NCBI RefSeq assembly: GCF_030166655.1
Contig: NZ_CP126446.1
Location: 2,790,001-2,854,000 of the forward strand
Source: Pontibacillus chungwhensis
GTDB lineage: Bacteria > Bacillota > Bacilli > Bacillales > BH030062
Length of the DNA: 64,000 nucleotides
Direction: 5' to 3'
Of this stretch, positions 1-9,972 are shown one piece after another. Position numbers and translations under genes: made by a program. The notes beneath the pieces are model-generated. The model worked only from the letters and a program-made list of their open reading frames with translations, was not told the DNA's origin and ran no database searches. Position 1 is the first letter of the stretch. Each line of letters starts with the position of its first letter.

Positions 1-31
1 TAATGAAGCAACACGAATAATATAGCACGGT

Positions 32-57
32 CCCCTATGTTTGTACAAGGGTTTTTT
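32..57 (+). terminator. Rho-independent terminator of an upstream gene
   Basis: An imperfect hairpin (CCCC...TGT, ACA...GGG) is followed by six T residues. It probably ends a plus-strand gene lying left of the window; the TAA at bases 1-3 could be that gene's stop, but this cannot be tested here. Confidence 0.55.
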
Positions 58-292
58 GATAAAAATCTTAAATTTATTCAATCCAGACCTTATATGGAGC
101 GCTCGCAAATTATTTTTTGTCTGTACGTGTAGCGTTACTTTGATGTAGGCTCGAGCATTCTCAGGCCCAAAACACTTCACCAAAAATGACACGTTTCCTT
201 TCACCCCACCTTAGACTTATCATGCGAACGGAAACATCTCAACTTCGATTCCCAGTAATCCTCCGCTGCTCCCAAACCAGATCTACACATAA
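58..292. other. Intergenic stretch without recognisable gene
   Basis: No convincing coding frame, RNA gene or repeat is visible between the left-edge terminator and the terminator of the Na/Pi symporter gene. The sequence is AT-rich with scattered stop codons in all frames. Confidence 0.5.
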
Positions 293-324
293 AACAAGCC
301 CAGAGCAACTGCTCTGGGCTTGTT
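293..324 (-). terminator. Terminator of the Na/Pi symporter gene
   Basis: A perfect 14-bp stem (AACAAGCCCAGAGC / GCTCTGGGCTTGTT) with a 4-nt loop lies just beyond the stop codon of the minus-strand gene. It is followed on that strand by a short T tract. Confidence 0.8.
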
Positions 325-332
325 AAGAGATA

Positions 333-1970
333 TTAGTTTTGCTTGCCACCTAATACTTCTTCTGCAATATTTACAGCGTGGTCACCGATTCGTTCTAGGT
401 TACTAATAATATCAACAAATACGATACCAGCCGGTCCGGTACATACTCCTTCATTCATACGAAGGATATGCTTCTTACGGTAAGAACGCTCATATTGATC
501 AATTTGATTTTCCTTTTGAACAACAGCTAACGCTTCTTCACGGTCCATTGTTTCAAGGGCCTTCATAGCTTGTTTAACTGTAATTAAGGTTAAATTAATC
601 ATATCATTTAAATCTTCTTGCGCTTGTTCTGTTAGATGAACTTTATTTGAAATCTTATAATCTACAAGTTCTACAAGGTTTTCAAAGTGGTCACCAATAC
701 GTTCAATATCACGAACAGAATCTATAAGGGCAGAGTGTTTATGACTTTCTAATTCCGTTAATGAGTAGCTTGATAAGCTCACTAAATACTCTGTAATGTT
801 CCGGTCTAAATTGTTAAGGGCTTCTTCATACTGAAGGGCCATATCAGCGTGCTTCCGCTGATGATTATTTAGATAGTGACTTGTCTCTTCCAGTCCTTTA
901 TACGCAAAGTCACCCATTCTCATTACTTCTTCTTTCGCCTGATCTAAAGCAAGGGATGGAGACTGTTCAATAAAGATCGGGTCGAGATGCTTTGGTTTCT
1001 GATCTACAGCTGTGTCCTCTCCAGGAATAAGCTTCGTCACAATATACGCTAAAGCACCAATGAACGGGAACTGTACTAGCATGTTTGAGAAGTTAAAGAT
1101 CCCGTGTGCGAACGCAATCGTCATGGCTTCGTTTAATCCAATTAAATCTCTAAGGTATTCAATAAATGGAATATAGACTTTTAATAGGATTAAGAAAATC
1201 GTTGTACCAACTACGTTGAAGATAACGTGAGTGAAAGCTGCACGCTTCGCCGCCACACTTGCGCCAATAGCAGCAAGTACAGCCGTAATCGTTGTACCGA
1301 TATTGTCACCAAACAATACAGGAATGGCTGCATCAATATCGATTGCACCTTGTTCAAACAAGCCTTGTAACACACCAATGGTTGCACTTGAACTCTGTAC
1401 GACTACAGTGAACAACGTACCAATGACAACACCAAGGATTGGCTGGTCACTCATACTTACCGTTAAGTCTTGAAACGCCTCAAGACCTCTTAATGGTTTC
1501 ATTCCATTACTCATCAGTTTCAACCCATAGAATAAAGCACCAAAGCCAAATAGCGTCTGACCAAGGTAAGTGATCTTCTTACTCTTGAAGAAGAATAGAA
1601 GTAGGGCACCTACAGCCAAGATCGGTAAACCATATTCTTTTAATTCGATACCAATAATGAATGCGGTAACCGTTGTACCGATATTGGCACCCATAATGAC
1701 TCCGATAGCCTGACGCAACGTCATAAATCCAGCGTTAACTAGTCCAACAGTTAGTACAGTTGTACCTGAACTACTCTGTATTAACATCGTTACAAGCATA
1801 CCAGCTAGTACACCCATAAACGGATTCGTGGTGAATTTGTCTAGAATATCTCGAAGGCGATCACCAGCAGATTTCTGAAGACCGTCTCCCATGTATTTAA
1901 GTCCGAATAGGAAGATTCCTAAACCACCAACAAATTGAAAGATCATCTCTTGAACATTAATACCTTCCAC
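333..1970 (-). CDS. Na/Pi symporter with C-terminal PhoU-like domain
   Basis: Sodium-dependent phosphate transporter of the NptA/PNaS family, acting in the cytoplasmic membrane. The N-terminal ~330 residues hold two inverted membrane repeats, each with the family signature: QSSSGTT followed by GANIGTT, and QSSSAT followed by GDNIGTT. The C-terminal ~200 residues are helical and PhoU-like, with repeated ERIGDH motifs, suggesting regulation of transport by phosphate or by associated proteins. I chose the GTG at 1970 (545 aa) because AGGGGAG lies 8 nt upstream; an in-frame TTG at 2030 has no ribosome-binding site. It is a single gene with its own terminator. A second, shorter symporter without a PhoU domain (yqeW) lies at 33.2 kb. 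Confidence 0.93.
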   Translation of the reverse strand: MEGINVQEMIFQFVGGLGIFLFGLKYMGDGLQKSAGDRLRDILDKFTTNPFMGVLAGMLVTMLIQSSSGTTVLTVGLVNAGFMTLRQAIGVIMGANIGTTVTAFIIGIELKEYGLPILAVGALLLFFFKSKKITYLGQTLFGFGALFYGLKLMSNGMKPLRGLEAFQDLTVSMSDQPILGVVIGTLFTVVVQSSSATIGVLQGLFEQGAIDIDAAIPVLFGDNIGTTITAVLAAIGASVAAKRAAFTHVIFNVVGTTIFLILLKVYIPFIEYLRDLIGLNEAMTIAFAHGIFNFSNMLVQFPFIGALAYIVTKLIPGEDTAVDQKPKHLDPIFIEQSPSLALDQAKEEVMRMGDFAYKGLEETSHYLNNHQRKHADMALQYEEALNNLDRNITEYLVSLSSYSLTELESHKHSALIDSVRDIERIGDHFENLVELVDYKISNKVHLTEQAQEDLNDMINLTLITVKQAMKALETMDREEALAVVQKENQIDQYERSYRKKHILRMNEGVCTGPAGIVFVDIISNLERIGDHAVNIAEEVLGGKQN

Positions 1971-2153
1971 AAATAATGCTCCCCTCATCCAAGATTTTTG
2001 TCTATTTGTGTAGTTTTTTAAAACCCTCAACCATTATTAATTAAAGGTAAACGTTTTGTAAAGGCATTTCATAAGAATCTATTCAAAATTTACATTAGCT
2101 TAACATTCGGTAAAAAAACCTTGTCTTTTTTTCAGTTTTCTTACCATTTTGTA

Positions 2154-2183
2154 TTGCTTCCACTCTTTCAGTTTAGCTATGAT
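2154..2183 (+). promoter_or_regulatory. Probable sigma-A promoter of yqgB-like gene
   Basis: TTGCTT and TATGAT are separated by 18 nt, and the start codon lies 33 nt downstream of the -10. Both boxes are imperfect. Confidence 0.45.
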
Positions 2184-2216
2184 AGAAGTGATAAACAACA
2201 AATAGGTGGTAAAAAC

Positions 2217-2699
2217 ATGAAATTATCACAACAATTTTTGTACAGCCTTTACTCATTTAAGCGTGTATCCGCGTTCAGGATGTTAAAGGTTGGAAAACCG
2301 ATAGGATATGTATTTTTCCTTACATTACTAACGATGATTCCTGTTTTATTAGGAATGATTTTCGACACACGTTCGACAGAAGCTATTGGAACACTCCCAT
2401 TACCTGTTGAACTTCTCATCTTGTATGTCATTAGTACGAGCATTAAGTTTATGGATGTGTCTATCCTTGCCTTTATAGGACTTGGGCTTAATACATACTT
2501 AAAACGAAAAAACATTCAATACAGACATACATGGGCATTGTCAGCCTATGCCATTACGATCCCTACATTGGTATTAGCTATTGTAGAAAACTTAGGTCTT
2601 GTGCTTTCTGGAGATTACGTTTTATACATGGCCTTTTCTACGGTTATGTTATACATCATCCTCCAGGCAATCCCAAAGCCTAAAGCAAGAACCACATAA
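2217..2699 (+). CDS. yqgB: DUF1189 family membrane protein, YqgB-like
   Basis: A 160-aa integral membrane protein of unknown function. Hydrophobic segments are visible around residues 27-47, 65-90 and 105-150. It resembles the DUF1189 family, and its place near yqfZ and ispG matches B. subtilis yqgB. The ATG at 2217 is preceded by AGGTGG at a good distance; the reading frame is open 32 codons further upstream, but the candidate promoter at 2154-2183 lies inside that extension, so the shorter form is preferred. A strong bidirectional terminator follows directly. Confidence 0.8.
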   Translation: MKLSQQFLYSLYSFKRVSAFRMLKVGKPIGYVFFLTLLTMIPVLLGMIFDTRSTEAIGTLPLPVELLILYVISTSIKFMDVSILAFIGLGLNTYLKRKNIQYRHTWALSAYAITIPTLVLAIVENLGLVLSGDYVLYMAFSTVMLYIILQAIPKPKARTT

Positions 2700-2734
2700 A
2701 AGCTCCGAAGTCTTAAAGACTTCGGAGCTTTTTT
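2700..2734. terminator. Bidirectional terminator
   Basis: A long near-perfect palindrome (AAGCTCCGAAGTCTT / AAGACTTCGGAGCTT) followed by a T run separates two convergent genes, the DUF1189 gene and the chemoreceptor. Confidence 0.9.
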
Positions 2735-4469
2735 AACTTGCTTGATGTTTCCTTTCGGCTATGGCCCCAAGTTCTTGAGACACGGATACTAATTGATCTC
2801 GAACCTCATTCGTTTCGTTCATTTGACTTTCTTGTAAATCTGCCGCTTCTACTAATTGTTTAGCTGAAGATAAAGTTTCTTGAGTCGTTTGATGAAATGC
2901 GGTAAACACTACCTCCATTTTAGGCAGCATCTCCTCAGCTTTCGACACCTGAATTTTAGAATGGTTCAATTTTCCATTGAACGATTCAATGTAAGAAGAA
3001 ATTTGATCAAAGGATGATTTAGAATCATGAGCATGTTCTAAATGATTTGTAAGTTGATCATACATCTCATGAAATTCAGTTGTTAAATACTGACTAATCT
3101 CCAACGTTTCGTTCATCTTATCGTTTATCTCGACAGCTGCTTCTTTTGAGCTATCTGCAAGCTTCCTTACTTCATGAGCAACTACAGCGAACCCTTTACC
3201 TTCTTCACCAGCACGTGCTGCTTCTATCGTTGCATTTAACGCCAATAGCTTTGTGCGTTCCGCAATATCTTGAATCATTTTCCCAGCTTCACCTATGTTC
3301 ATGGAATGTGCTTCAAATTCATTTATTTTAGAAGTCATTTGCTTAAACCCGTCATGATAAGTATCTAATGTTTTCATAATGGACGTTACCCCTTTATTTC
3401 CTTCATCAATCGAAACATTAATACTTTCCTGATCCTCATACATTTCATTAAAAGATTCCAACAAAACATGAAGGGAATGTTTCAGCTTCTCGAAGACATC
3501 TTTCTGTTCTTCAAACGCCCCCTCGGTTCCCTCTGTACCTTTTATCACTTTATGTAATTCTTCTTTCATATCCGACTGGGATAGAGCTAACTGTTCTGAA
3601 GAAGCTGACAACTCATTATTCGTTCCCCCTAAATGATGAACCGCCGTTTGAATGTTATGGAGCATTTCTGTAATTGTATGGATTAGTTCTTGATAACTTT
3701 TTGATAACGAGCGAATCTCGGGTATCGTTGAATTAACCGTATCTGGTGGTGTAAACTCCCCATCTCTCGCTTTACGCATGACTTGTTGAAGTGCGATTAA
3801 TGGCTTAAACATTTGCCTCATGAAAAAGAGGACGAATACGAAAATGCCAATTAAGCATAAGACGCCAGCCGTGAGCGAATATTTAGCCAGCTGGTGAACA
3901 GAATACATATAATCCGCTACCGGTACACCAATTAGGAAAACCCCTTTCAGCTCTTGTACCGACCCGTAAGCAAACATGTATTCTTCTTCTTTCCACGTGG
4001 CAATACGTGAACCATCTTCCTCTTTCTTAATATCTTCGATCAAACTCTCCTTAAAAGACGCTTCCTTACCTTGATATGGATAGGAGATCACACCTTCTTT
4101 GGTAATTAAATTTGTAGAAGCAGAGAAACCATCTTGGACTAATTCAGATTTCTGAGAAGATATATACTCATTCATCCGTTCTTTAAAAACGTCTTCTTCC
4201 CCTACTAAGGCAAACATCATATTCTCGGCATTCTCTCTCGTTACATCCACTTCGCGCTCTAAACGTTCACGAACCAATTCAAGTTGGCTTTCTTTTGCCT
4301 TCGAATAGGAAAGCCAACTAACGAGTGAAATCGAACCAATAAACAGCACACAAATTACGATCGAAACTCTAGCTTGAAAAGAGAGAGATAAACGCGGCTT
4401 ACGTGCACTTTTAAAGCGACGTTTCTTTTGGAATCGTGGTACTTTATTGAAGAAAGATAATAATGACAC
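2733..4469 (-). CDS. Methyl-accepting chemotaxis protein
   Basis: A membrane chemoreceptor that would signal to CheA/CheW. Order of parts: a basic N-terminus, TM1 near residues 35-58, an extracellular ligand-binding region of about 140 residues, TM2 near 197-220, a HAMP domain, then a long coiled-coil signalling domain. The conserved hairpin-tip region contains [20 protein letters not shown]. The ligand is not predictable. The start is ambiguous: GTG at 4469 has GGGGTG 6 nt upstream, while an in-frame GTG at 4478 overlaps that site. It stands alone, with no chemotaxis genes nearby, as is common for orphan receptors in Bacillaceae. Confidence 0.92.
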   Translation of the reverse strand: MSLLSFFNKVPRFQKKRRFKSARKPRLSLSFQARVSIVICVLFIGSISLVSWLSYSKAKESQLELVRERLEREVDVTRENAENMMFALVGEEDVFKERMNEYISSQKSELVQDGFSASTNLITKEGVISYPYQGKEASFKESLIEDIKKEEDGSRIATWKEEEYMFAYGSVQELKGVFLIGVPVADYMYSVHQLAKYSLTAGVLCLIGIFVFVLFFMRQMFKPLIALQQVMRKARDGEFTPPDTVNSTIPEIRSLSKSYQELIHTITEMLHNIQTAVHHLGGTNNELSASSEQLALSQSDMKEELHKVIKGTEGTEGAFEEQKDVFEKLKHSLHVLLESFNEMYEDQESINVSIDEGNKGVTSIMKTLDTYHDGFKQMTSKINEFEAHSMNIGEAGKMIQDIAERTKLLALNATIEAARAGEEGKGFAVVAHEVRKLADSSKEAAVEINDKMNETLEISQYLTTEFHEMYDQLTNHLEHAHDSKSSFDQISSYIESFNGKLNHSKIQVSKAEEMLPKMEVVFTAFHQTTQETLSSAKQLVEAADLQESQMNETNEVRDQLVSVSQELGAIAERKHQAS

Positions 4470-4565
4470 TTTTGACACCCCGCAAGAAAATATTTCTTAT
4501 TCATCCAAAAGTATGAATGCGAAATATTAACGTGGTGTAAAGATGCACGTAAGAATACGTAAAAT

Positions 4566-5192
4566 TCATGACTTTCTTACCAGGATTCTGGTCCCGTCCA
4601 CCTGATCGACAATGATCTCTTCATCTTTATCTATCCAATGCCCATTCGATACCGCACTATATTCCTGTTCTTCTATCTTAATGGTTCCTACTGGCCTAAG
4701 CTGAGTTAAGGTAATCCCACTCTTGCCCACTAAAGAAGCATAAGTCTCATTCATAGAATTGTATCCCGCTTCAGATGAGAGCTTATCCACAAGTGTAATC
4801 TTGGTCCAAAGATCCCTCTTTGGAAAGACTCTCAAGAATAACAAAGAACCTATGGCACCGATTAGAACTCCGCAAACGCCATAAGCACCAGTTACCCAGT
4901 CAGGCGCACTCATACCTACCACTAACAGCATACTGATGCTCCCTACTGTCGTGAGTGTGCCATCATTTATAACTTTAGCGTCTAATATAATTAACGAAAG
5001 ACTAATAAAATAGACAATCATCATAACGATAAACATACTAGGGTCTAAATGAGTTAGGAAATAAAAGGTAATAAAAGCAATGCCAACGACACCAAATATC
5101 CCCCGCATGTTTACTAATAGTTCCCCAAATAAAAATAAGGTACCAAGTCCAGTAATGACTAAAGCAAGCCAAGCCATTTCAATCGCAATCAC
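4566..5192 (-). CDS. NfeD-family membrane protein (short form)
   Basis: A 208-aa protein with about five or six membrane segments in the first ~135 residues and a C-terminal NfeD-type beta-barrel (OB-like) domain from about residue 150. The motif 'LVGKSGITLTQLRPVGTIKI' and the closing 'ILVRKS' are typical. It lacks the ClpP-like protease domain found in the larger NfeD protein at 30.6 kb. NfeD proteins usually partner flotillin-like proteins at the membrane; no flotillin gene is adjacent here, so the partner is unknown. Start is GTG with AGGGGTG 7 nt upstream. Confidence 0.8.
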   Translation of the reverse strand: MIAIEMAWLALVITGLGTLFLFGELLVNMRGIFGVVGIAFITFYFLTHLDPSMFIVMMIVYFISLSLIILDAKVINDGTLTTVGSISMLLVVGMSAPDWVTGAYGVCGVLIGAIGSLLFLRVFPKRDLWTKITLVDKLSSEAGYNSMNETYASLVGKSGITLTQLRPVGTIKIEEQEYSAVSNGHWIDKDEEIIVDQVDGTRILVRKS

Positions 5193-5319
5193 TTCCGCCC
5201 ACCCCTTTTTCTCTTATTTAATATAGGTATACGTTTCATTATATTATTTTGTTTCAAAAAGAATGAAATTCCACATGTTTGTAGAACTAGTATTACAGGC
5301 AAAAAGGGAGATGAGCGAT

Positions 5320-5706
5320 ATGAATCCGATTCTGAAGAAAATGCTTTTCATTATTACAATGATTCTATTTTTTGTTAGTATTGGACATGACCTTACGACA
5401 GGAACCTTTCCTAAAGAACTTATTTCCAAGGCAGAAGATCATCAAACAATTGAAAACGAAACGAACACTAAACCCCTCACCCCAACAGGAGGTCAAGAGC
5501 GTTTTCGCGTCATTGAGCACAAAGTGTCAGCCGGGGACACGGTCTTGTCTATTATGGAGAAGTTGAATGAGGATGGACCGCCTGTTACAATTCAACAAAT
5601 GCTAACTGATTTTGAAGCTCTGAATGATGGCCAAGATCCGAATAGTATTAAGATGAACAAGGTCTACTTATTCCCTTATTACCACAAAAACGAAAAACCT
5701 TTGTAA
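5320..5706 (+). CDS. yqfZ: LysM-domain protein, YqfZ-like
   Basis: A 128-aa protein with one N-terminal membrane or signal segment (residues ~7-23) and a C-terminal LysM-like domain (from about 67, 'EHKVSAGDTVLSIMEKL'), so probably peptidoglycan-associated on the outer face. It sits directly before ispG as yqfZ does in B. subtilis. The ATG at 5320 is preferred because GGGAG lies 9 nt upstream; the in-frame ATG at 5311 is too close to that site. The exact role is unknown. Confidence 0.75.
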   Translation: MNPILKKMLFIITMILFFVSIGHDLTTGTFPKELISKAEDHQTIENETNTKPLTPTGGQERFRVIEHKVSAGDTVLSIMEKLNEDGPPVTIQQMLTDFEALNDGQDPNSIKMNKVYLFPYYHKNEKPL

Positions 5707-5723
5707 ATTTGAAGACTCGTGAC

Positions 5724-5752
5724 TTCATATTTTTTTCGTTTGCCCTTATAAT
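5724..5752 (+). promoter_or_regulatory. Probable sigma-A promoter of ispG
   Basis: TTCATA and a perfect TATAAT are separated by 17 nt, about 55 nt before the ispG start codon. Confidence 0.55.
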
Positions 5753-5807
5753 GAGTGTGGTATCTTAATAATTATGAATTATCGCATTTGTAAAAAGGAG
5801 CGATTAT

Positions 5808-6920
5808 ATGCCTATTACACACAGAAAAGATACGCGCCCTGTACGCGTAGGCGACCTTGTGATTGGTGGAAGTAATAAAGTCGTTATTCAGTCTATGACA
5901 ACAACTAAAACACATGATGTTGAAGCTACAGTAGCTGAAATTGAACGACTAGAAGAAGCTGGCTGCCAAGTCGTCCGCGTTGCTTGCCCAGATGAGCGAG
6001 CAGCAGACGCGATTTCTGAAATAAAGAAACGCATTAATATTCCACTTGTAGTCGACATTCACTTTGACTATAAATTAGCCCTAAAAGCAATTGAAGGTGG
6101 AGCTGACAAAATCCGCATTAACCCTGGTAACATCGGGAAACGCTGGAAAGTTGAAGCTGTTGTTAACGCAGCGAAAGCTAAAGGCGTACCTATTCGTATT
6201 GGCGTAAACGCAGGGTCACTTGAGAAACGTATTCTGCAGAAATATGGTTTCCCAACTGCTGAAGGCATGGTTGAAAGTGCCTTACATCACATTCAAATAT
6301 TAGAGGAGTTGGACTTCCACGATATTATTGTATCGCTGAAAGCCTCTGACGTTCGCTTAGCCATTGATGCATACGAAAAGGCCGCTGAACAGATCTCTTA
6401 TCCATTACACCTTGGTATTACAGAGTCAGGAACTCAATTCGCAGGTACCGTTAAGAGTTCTGCAGGTCTTGGTGCCATCCTTAACAAAGGAATCGGAAGC
6501 ACAATGCGCATTTCATTAAGTGCAGACCCAGTAGAGGAAGTAAAAGTTGGTCGCGAACTGCTTAAATCATTCGCACTTGCAGATAATGCTGCTACACTTA
6601 TCTCTTGCCCTACATGCGGGCGTATTGAAATTGATCTAATTTCAATTGCAAATGAAGTTGAAGAATACATTTCAACCATTAAAGCACCAATTAAAGTTGC
6701 CGTTCTTGGTTGTGCCGTTAACGGACCTGGAGAAGCCCGAGAGGCTGATATCGGGATTGCCGGTGCACGCGGTGAAGGATTACTATTCCGTCACGGAGAG
6801 ATCATTCGAAAAGTTCCAGAAGAAACAATGGTCGAGGAACTAAAGAAAGAAGTCGATCGCATTGCGGAAGAATATTTTGCTGAAAAAGCAAAAGAAGCTG
6901 CTGAAGCTGAAGTAAAATAA
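5808..6920 (+). CDS. ispG: 4-hydroxy-3-methylbut-2-enyl diphosphate synthase
   Basis: IspG (GcpE) catalyses the penultimate step of the MEP isoprenoid pathway, reductively converting MEcPP to HMBPP with a [4Fe-4S] cluster. The 370-aa length matches the short two-domain bacterial form: an N-terminal TIM barrel (e.g. [18 protein letters not shown]) and a C-terminal cluster domain with SCPTCGR and [11 protein letters not shown] supplying the three cluster cysteines. The start is set by AAAAGGAG upstream of the ATG. The last enzyme of the pathway, IspH, is encoded 4.6 kb downstream. Confidence 0.97.
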   Translation: MPITHRKDTRPVRVGDLVIGGSNKVVIQSMTTTKTHDVEATVAEIERLEEAGCQVVRVACPDERAADAISEIKKRINIPLVVDIHFDYKLALKAIEGGADKIRINPGNIGKRWKVEAVVNAAKAKGVPIRIGVNAGSLEKRILQKYGFPTAEGMVESALHHIQILEELDFHDIIVSLKASDVRLAIDAYEKAAEQISYPLHLGITESGTQFAGTVKSSAGLGAILNKGIGSTMRISLSADPVEEVKVGRELLKSFALADNAATLISCPTCGRIEIDLISIANEVEEYISTIKAPIKVAVLGCAVNGPGEAREADIGIAGARGEGLLFRHGEIIRKVPEETMVEELKKEVDRIAEEYFAEKAKEAAEAEVK

Positions 6921-6926
6921 AGCATT

Positions 6927-6956
6927 AAAAAAGCTGGCCCAGGGCCAGCTTTTTTA
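6927..6956. terminator. Bidirectional terminator
   Basis: AAAAAAGCTGGCCC / GGGCCAGCTTTTTT forms a strong stem with T tracts on both strands. It serves ispG (+) and the convergent DUF4190 gene (-). Confidence 0.9.
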
Positions 6957-6958
6957 TT

Positions 6959-7423
6959 TTAAAACGGAGCGAATACTAACGTAAGGACTACGGATATAGC
7001 ACCAGCTACAATAGCTGTATTTCCGAGGGTTTCAGCCCCTCTTCGTCTAGCCATAAATCCTACAATGATTCCTGCTGCGCCAAGAATCACTGGTAAGATA
7101 AAGAAAGACACCACAGAAAGCACAACCGCTAACCAACCCATACCCGCATGCACATCATTGTCCATGTCAGATTCTCTCTCATTGGATTTGATTGGCTCTC
7201 GAACAGTTTTTGCATCAACCGCAGCTTCCTGAGCGAATTCCACATCTCCAGTCCCTGCGTATACACCGCCGTCTGCTACCTCTACCTCATTGTAGGCTTC
7301 ATCGTATGATTGACCATCGTCAATCTTCTTCATTTCACTTTCTTGTTCATCGCCGTAACGAGGCGCTTCTTCTGTGTGTTCTATATCATCAAGTTCTTTT
7401 TCACGCTTATCTTCATGTTCCAT
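6959..7423 (-). CDS. yqfX: DUF4190-like membrane protein, YqfX-like
   Basis: A 154-aa protein of unknown function. The first ~95 residues are strikingly acidic and look disordered (Glu/Asp-rich); the last ~60 form two membrane helices separated by the short loop 'GFMARRRGAETLGNTA', typical of DUF4190. The position beside ispG matches yqfX in B. subtilis. GAGGGATG lies upstream of the ATG. The acidic tail may reflect salt adaptation (inference). Confidence 0.75.
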   Translation of the reverse strand: MEHEDKREKELDDIEHTEEAPRYGDEQESEMKKIDDGQSYDEAYNEVEVADGGVYAGTGDVEFAQEAAVDAKTVREPIKSNERESDMDNDVHAGMGWLAVVLSVVSFFILPVILGAAGIIVGFMARRRGAETLGNTAIVAGAISVVLTLVFAPF

Positions 7424-7516
7424 GATACATCCCTCGCTTTCTGTAGAGGTGCTCTCTTATCTTGTGAGAAATGCGAGTGAACTATGATGGTACATTCTTC
7501 AAGCTTCTTTACCTCA

Positions 7517-7545
7517 TCAAAAAAGAGTCCCTAAAAGGGACTCTT
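7517..7545 (-). terminator. Terminator of the lytic transglycosylase gene
   Basis: AAGAGTCCCT / AGGGACTCTT stem directly beyond the stop codon, followed by a T run on the minus strand. Confidence 0.85.
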
Positions 7546-7550
7546 ATCTA

Positions 7551-8258
7551 TTAAGGTGCGACTGCAACAGCATCATGCGTTTTGGTTTTTTGTTGAATCT
7601 CCACCGCATACCAGCTCTTGGCGTGGCCATTTTCCTTCTTATATTGTTCTAACCCTCCCATACCACGATGATAAGCAGTTAGGGCTTCATTCCAGTTTCC
7701 ATATTCATGGTGAAGATAATCAAGATAAATTAAAGATAATTGCATGGAATAATACGGATCAAATAGCAGTTCTTTTTTATAAGGTAAATCGCCCATATCA
7801 GCGATCCAAGGAGCTGTGTTTGTCATAAACTGAGCCATGCCGTAAGCATGTCCATATTTCGTCTCAGGACCTACAAGCGTTGGATCAAACGTGCCTCCGG
7901 TCTCTACTTTTAGCAATTCATATACAAGATAAGGATTCATATCATAGCGGTTTGCTTCTCTTGCTAAATAAAGAGCCCAGGATTTTTTGAATTCTCCCCC
8001 ACTCTCTGAAACCATTCGATCGGCCGTTTTTTCAAGGCCTGGCCACATATCATAACCATTCTTCTCTTTAAATTCTGTCGGCATTTCATTTAAGTATGAA
8101 TTTCGGGATTCTAAGTCATTGACCTGTTTTTGCAGGCCTTCGTTTTCTGTTTGCAGCGCTTTTGTCTGTTCACCATAAAAATACATAACCACAATAAAAA
8201 ATAACGTAATATATAAACAAACCAAAAGGAGCTGTACGTAAGGTCTTGCACGATCCAC
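7551..8258 (-). CDS. Membrane-anchored lytic transglycosylase (SLT domain)
   Basis: A 235-aa cell-wall enzyme predicted to cleave the glycan backbone of peptidoglycan. One N-terminal membrane anchor (residues ~8-27), a short coiled coil (~32-57), then a lysozyme-like SLT domain. The likely catalytic glutamate is E119 in LLKVETGG, followed by the family motif 'GHAYGMAQFM' and 'LTAYHRG'. Start is GTG preceded by GAGGAGGGG. It is transcribed alone and divergently from the DUF2624 gene. Confidence 0.87.
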   Translation of the reverse strand: MDRARPYVQLLLVCLYITLFFIVVMYFYGEQTKALQTENEGLQKQVNDLESRNSYLNEMPTEFKEKNGYDMWPGLEKTADRMVSESGGEFKKSWALYLAREANRYDMNPYLVYELLKVETGGTFDPTLVGPETKYGHAYGMAQFMTNTAPWIADMGDLPYKKELLFDPYYSMQLSLIYLDYLHHEYGNWNEALTAYHRGMGGLEQYKKENGHAKSWYAVEIQQKTKTHDAVAVAP

Positions 8259-8451
8259 AAAATCCCCTCCTCTTTTTCAAAAATTTCTCTCTAAACGCCT
8301 ATGGGTCGAAAGGACCTAGACTATACTAACGGTAGTCCGAATCAAATGCAATAAAAATACTCAATAACCAAAACCCTCCACCTTTTTAACACATTCTTCT
8401 AACTTCACTCATAGGCTACTATGTAAAGAAGTGAACAAATGAGGTGATGTC

Positions 8452-8733
8452 TTGAAAAAAATGATCTCACAGGTTGTTAAACAAAAAATCCAAAACTTAT
8501 CTGTCCATGACCTTTTAGAACAAAGTCGACAGTTTAACGTCCCCCTTACAAAAGCTCAAGCCACTGAAATCGTGTCCTTCCTAAAAAGTTCAAATCTTAA
8601 CCCATTGGATGAAAAGGACCGTATGAAAGCTTTAAAAAAGTTAGCTCAAATCACTGATCCCAAAACAGCACAAAAGGTCAATAAAATCTTTCAGGAAATG
8701 ATTAAGGAAAACGGACTTTCACACTGGTTTTAG
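8452..8733 (+). CDS. yqfT: DUF2624 family protein, YqfT-like
   Basis: A 93-aa, soluble, Lys/Gln-rich helical protein of unknown function, matching the DUF2624 (YqfT) family found upstream of nfo in Bacillaceae. The start is TTG with GAGGTGAT 4 nt upstream; the first codons read Leu(fMet)-KKMISQVV. It has its own terminator, and nfo has its own promoter, so the two are probably separate units. Confidence 0.75.
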   Translation: MKKMISQVVKQKIQNLSVHDLLEQSRQFNVPLTKAQATEIVSFLKSSNLNPLDEKDRMKALKKLAQITDPKTAQKVNKIFQEMIKENGLSHWF

Positions 8734-8763
8734 CGCCACGTTTAGACGGGGCGTTTTCTTTTT
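8732..8763 (+). terminator. Terminator of yqfT
   Basis: A hairpin GCGCCACGT / ACGGGGCGT (one mismatch, one wobble) is followed by TTTTCTTTTT. Confidence 0.6.
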
Positions 8764-8772
8764 GGCTTCTAT

Positions 8773-8801
8773 TTGACCAATAGCTCCAATTTATTTATAG
8801 T
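8773..8801 (+). promoter_or_regulatory. Sigma-A promoter of nfo
   Basis: TTGACC and TATAGT, each one base off consensus, lie 17 nt apart. The predicted transcript starts about 47 nt before the nfo ATG. Confidence 0.65.
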
Positions 8802-8855
8802 AGGAGAAGTTACGAATACTTATTGCATATACGTATAATAAGGAGCTGACCAACT

Positions 8856-9755
8856 ATGTTGAAGCTAGGATCTCATGTGTCTATGAGCGGAAAAAAGATG
8901 CTTCTTGGAGCAAGTGAAGAAGCTGCCTCCTACGGCGCTAACACATTTATGATTTACACAGGTGCGCCACAAAATACTCGTCGTAAAGCTATTGAAGAGT
9001 TAAATATAGATGCAGGAATTGAACATATGAACCAACACGATATAGAAGAACTTATCGTTCATGCTGCTTATATAATTAACATCGGCAATACGGTGAAACC
9101 TCACGTCTATGAGCTGGGTGTGGATTTCTTATCAAACGAAATCGAACGAGTTGAATCACTGCAGAAGGCTTCTCAAATCGTTTTACACCCCGGTTCTCAC
9201 GTTAGCCAGGGTGAAGAAGTCGGCCTTAACCAGATTATTAAAGGTTTAAATGAAGTATTTGAAAATCACCCAAATACCAATTGCCAGATCGCCCTTGAAA
9301 CGATGGCAGGTAAAGGCAGCGAGATCGGACGTAACTTTGAACAAATCGCCAAAATTATAGATGGCGTAAAGCACAACGAACATTTATCTGTTTGCTTTGA
9401 TACTTGTCATACACATGACGCAGGCTACGACATCGTTCACGATTTCGACGGTGTACTGAACCATTTCGATAAAACAATTGGACTTGACCGCTTAAAAGTT
9501 CTCCACATCAATGACAGCAAAAATGAACGCGGTGCAGGAAAAGACCGTCATGAGAACATCGGGTATGGGCATATTGGGTTTGACGCATTAAATTATATCG
9601 TTCACCACCCGCAACTAAACGACCGTCCTAAAATTCTAGAAACGCCTTATGTAGGAGAAGACAAAAAGAACAAGAAACCTCCTTATCAATATGAAATAGA
9701 AAACTTACGAAACCAAACCTTTACAGATTGGCGTTCAGACTTACTTCAATCATAA
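8856..9755 (+). CDS. nfo: Endonuclease IV
   Basis: AP endonuclease of base-excision repair, cutting 5' to abasic sites. The 299-aa length is normal for this TIM-barrel family with three metal ions. Visible metal-ligand motifs include [44 protein letters not shown] and the C-terminal LETPY. AAGGAG precedes the ATG. In B. subtilis nfo is also next to yqfT and the cshB helicase gene. Confidence 0.96.
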   Translation: MLKLGSHVSMSGKKMLLGASEEAASYGANTFMIYTGAPQNTRRKAIEELNIDAGIEHMNQHDIEELIVHAAYIINIGNTVKPHVYELGVDFLSNEIERVESLQKASQIVLHPGSHVSQGEEVGLNQIIKGLNEVFENHPNTNCQIALETMAGKGSEIGRNFEQIAKIIDGVKHNEHLSVCFDTCHTHDAGYDIVHDFDGVLNHFDKTIGLDRLKVLHINDSKNERGAGKDRHENIGYGHIGFDALNYIVHHPQLNDRPKILETPYVGEDKKNKKPPYQYEIENLRNQTFTDWRSDLLQS

Positions 9756-9762
9756 GAAAAGG

Positions 9763-9806
9763 AAACCATGACTTTGTTATTCACACAAAGTGATGGTTTT
9801 TTTATT
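9763..9806 (+). terminator. Terminator of nfo
   Basis: AAACCAT-g-ACTTTGT pairs with ACAAAGT-g-ATGGTTT around a 7-nt loop, followed by a T tract. Confidence 0.85.
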
Positions 9807-9928
9807 TTGAACGGCATGTATTGTAACTATCCTTTATCTCATGACTTTAAACCTATATCGGGATATTTTTATATTTCCGTTAGCTTTTTCAAGTGTGAGG
9901 CGAGCGTAAACGTGGATCAATCAAGACA

Positions 9929-9967
9929 AAAAAAGCATCAAATTGCATGTGCAATTTGATGCTTTTT
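9929..9967 (-). terminator. Terminator of cshB
   Basis: A 17-bp perfect stem (AAAAGCATCAAATTGCA and its complement) with a 2-nt spacer lies just beyond the cshB stop, with a T run on the minus strand. Confidence 0.85.
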
Positions 9968-9972
9968 ATAAG

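Noticed and set aside
8838-8850. TATAAT directly before the nfo ribosome-binding site as a -10 box
   Set aside because: Transcription from it would begin at or after the Shine-Dalgarno sequence; the upstream TTGACC-N17-TATAGT is a better promoter.
9768-9959. A 63-codon plus-strand frame between nfo and cshB
   Set aside because: It starts inside the nfo terminator hairpin and ends in the cshB terminator, so it is very unlikely to be translated.
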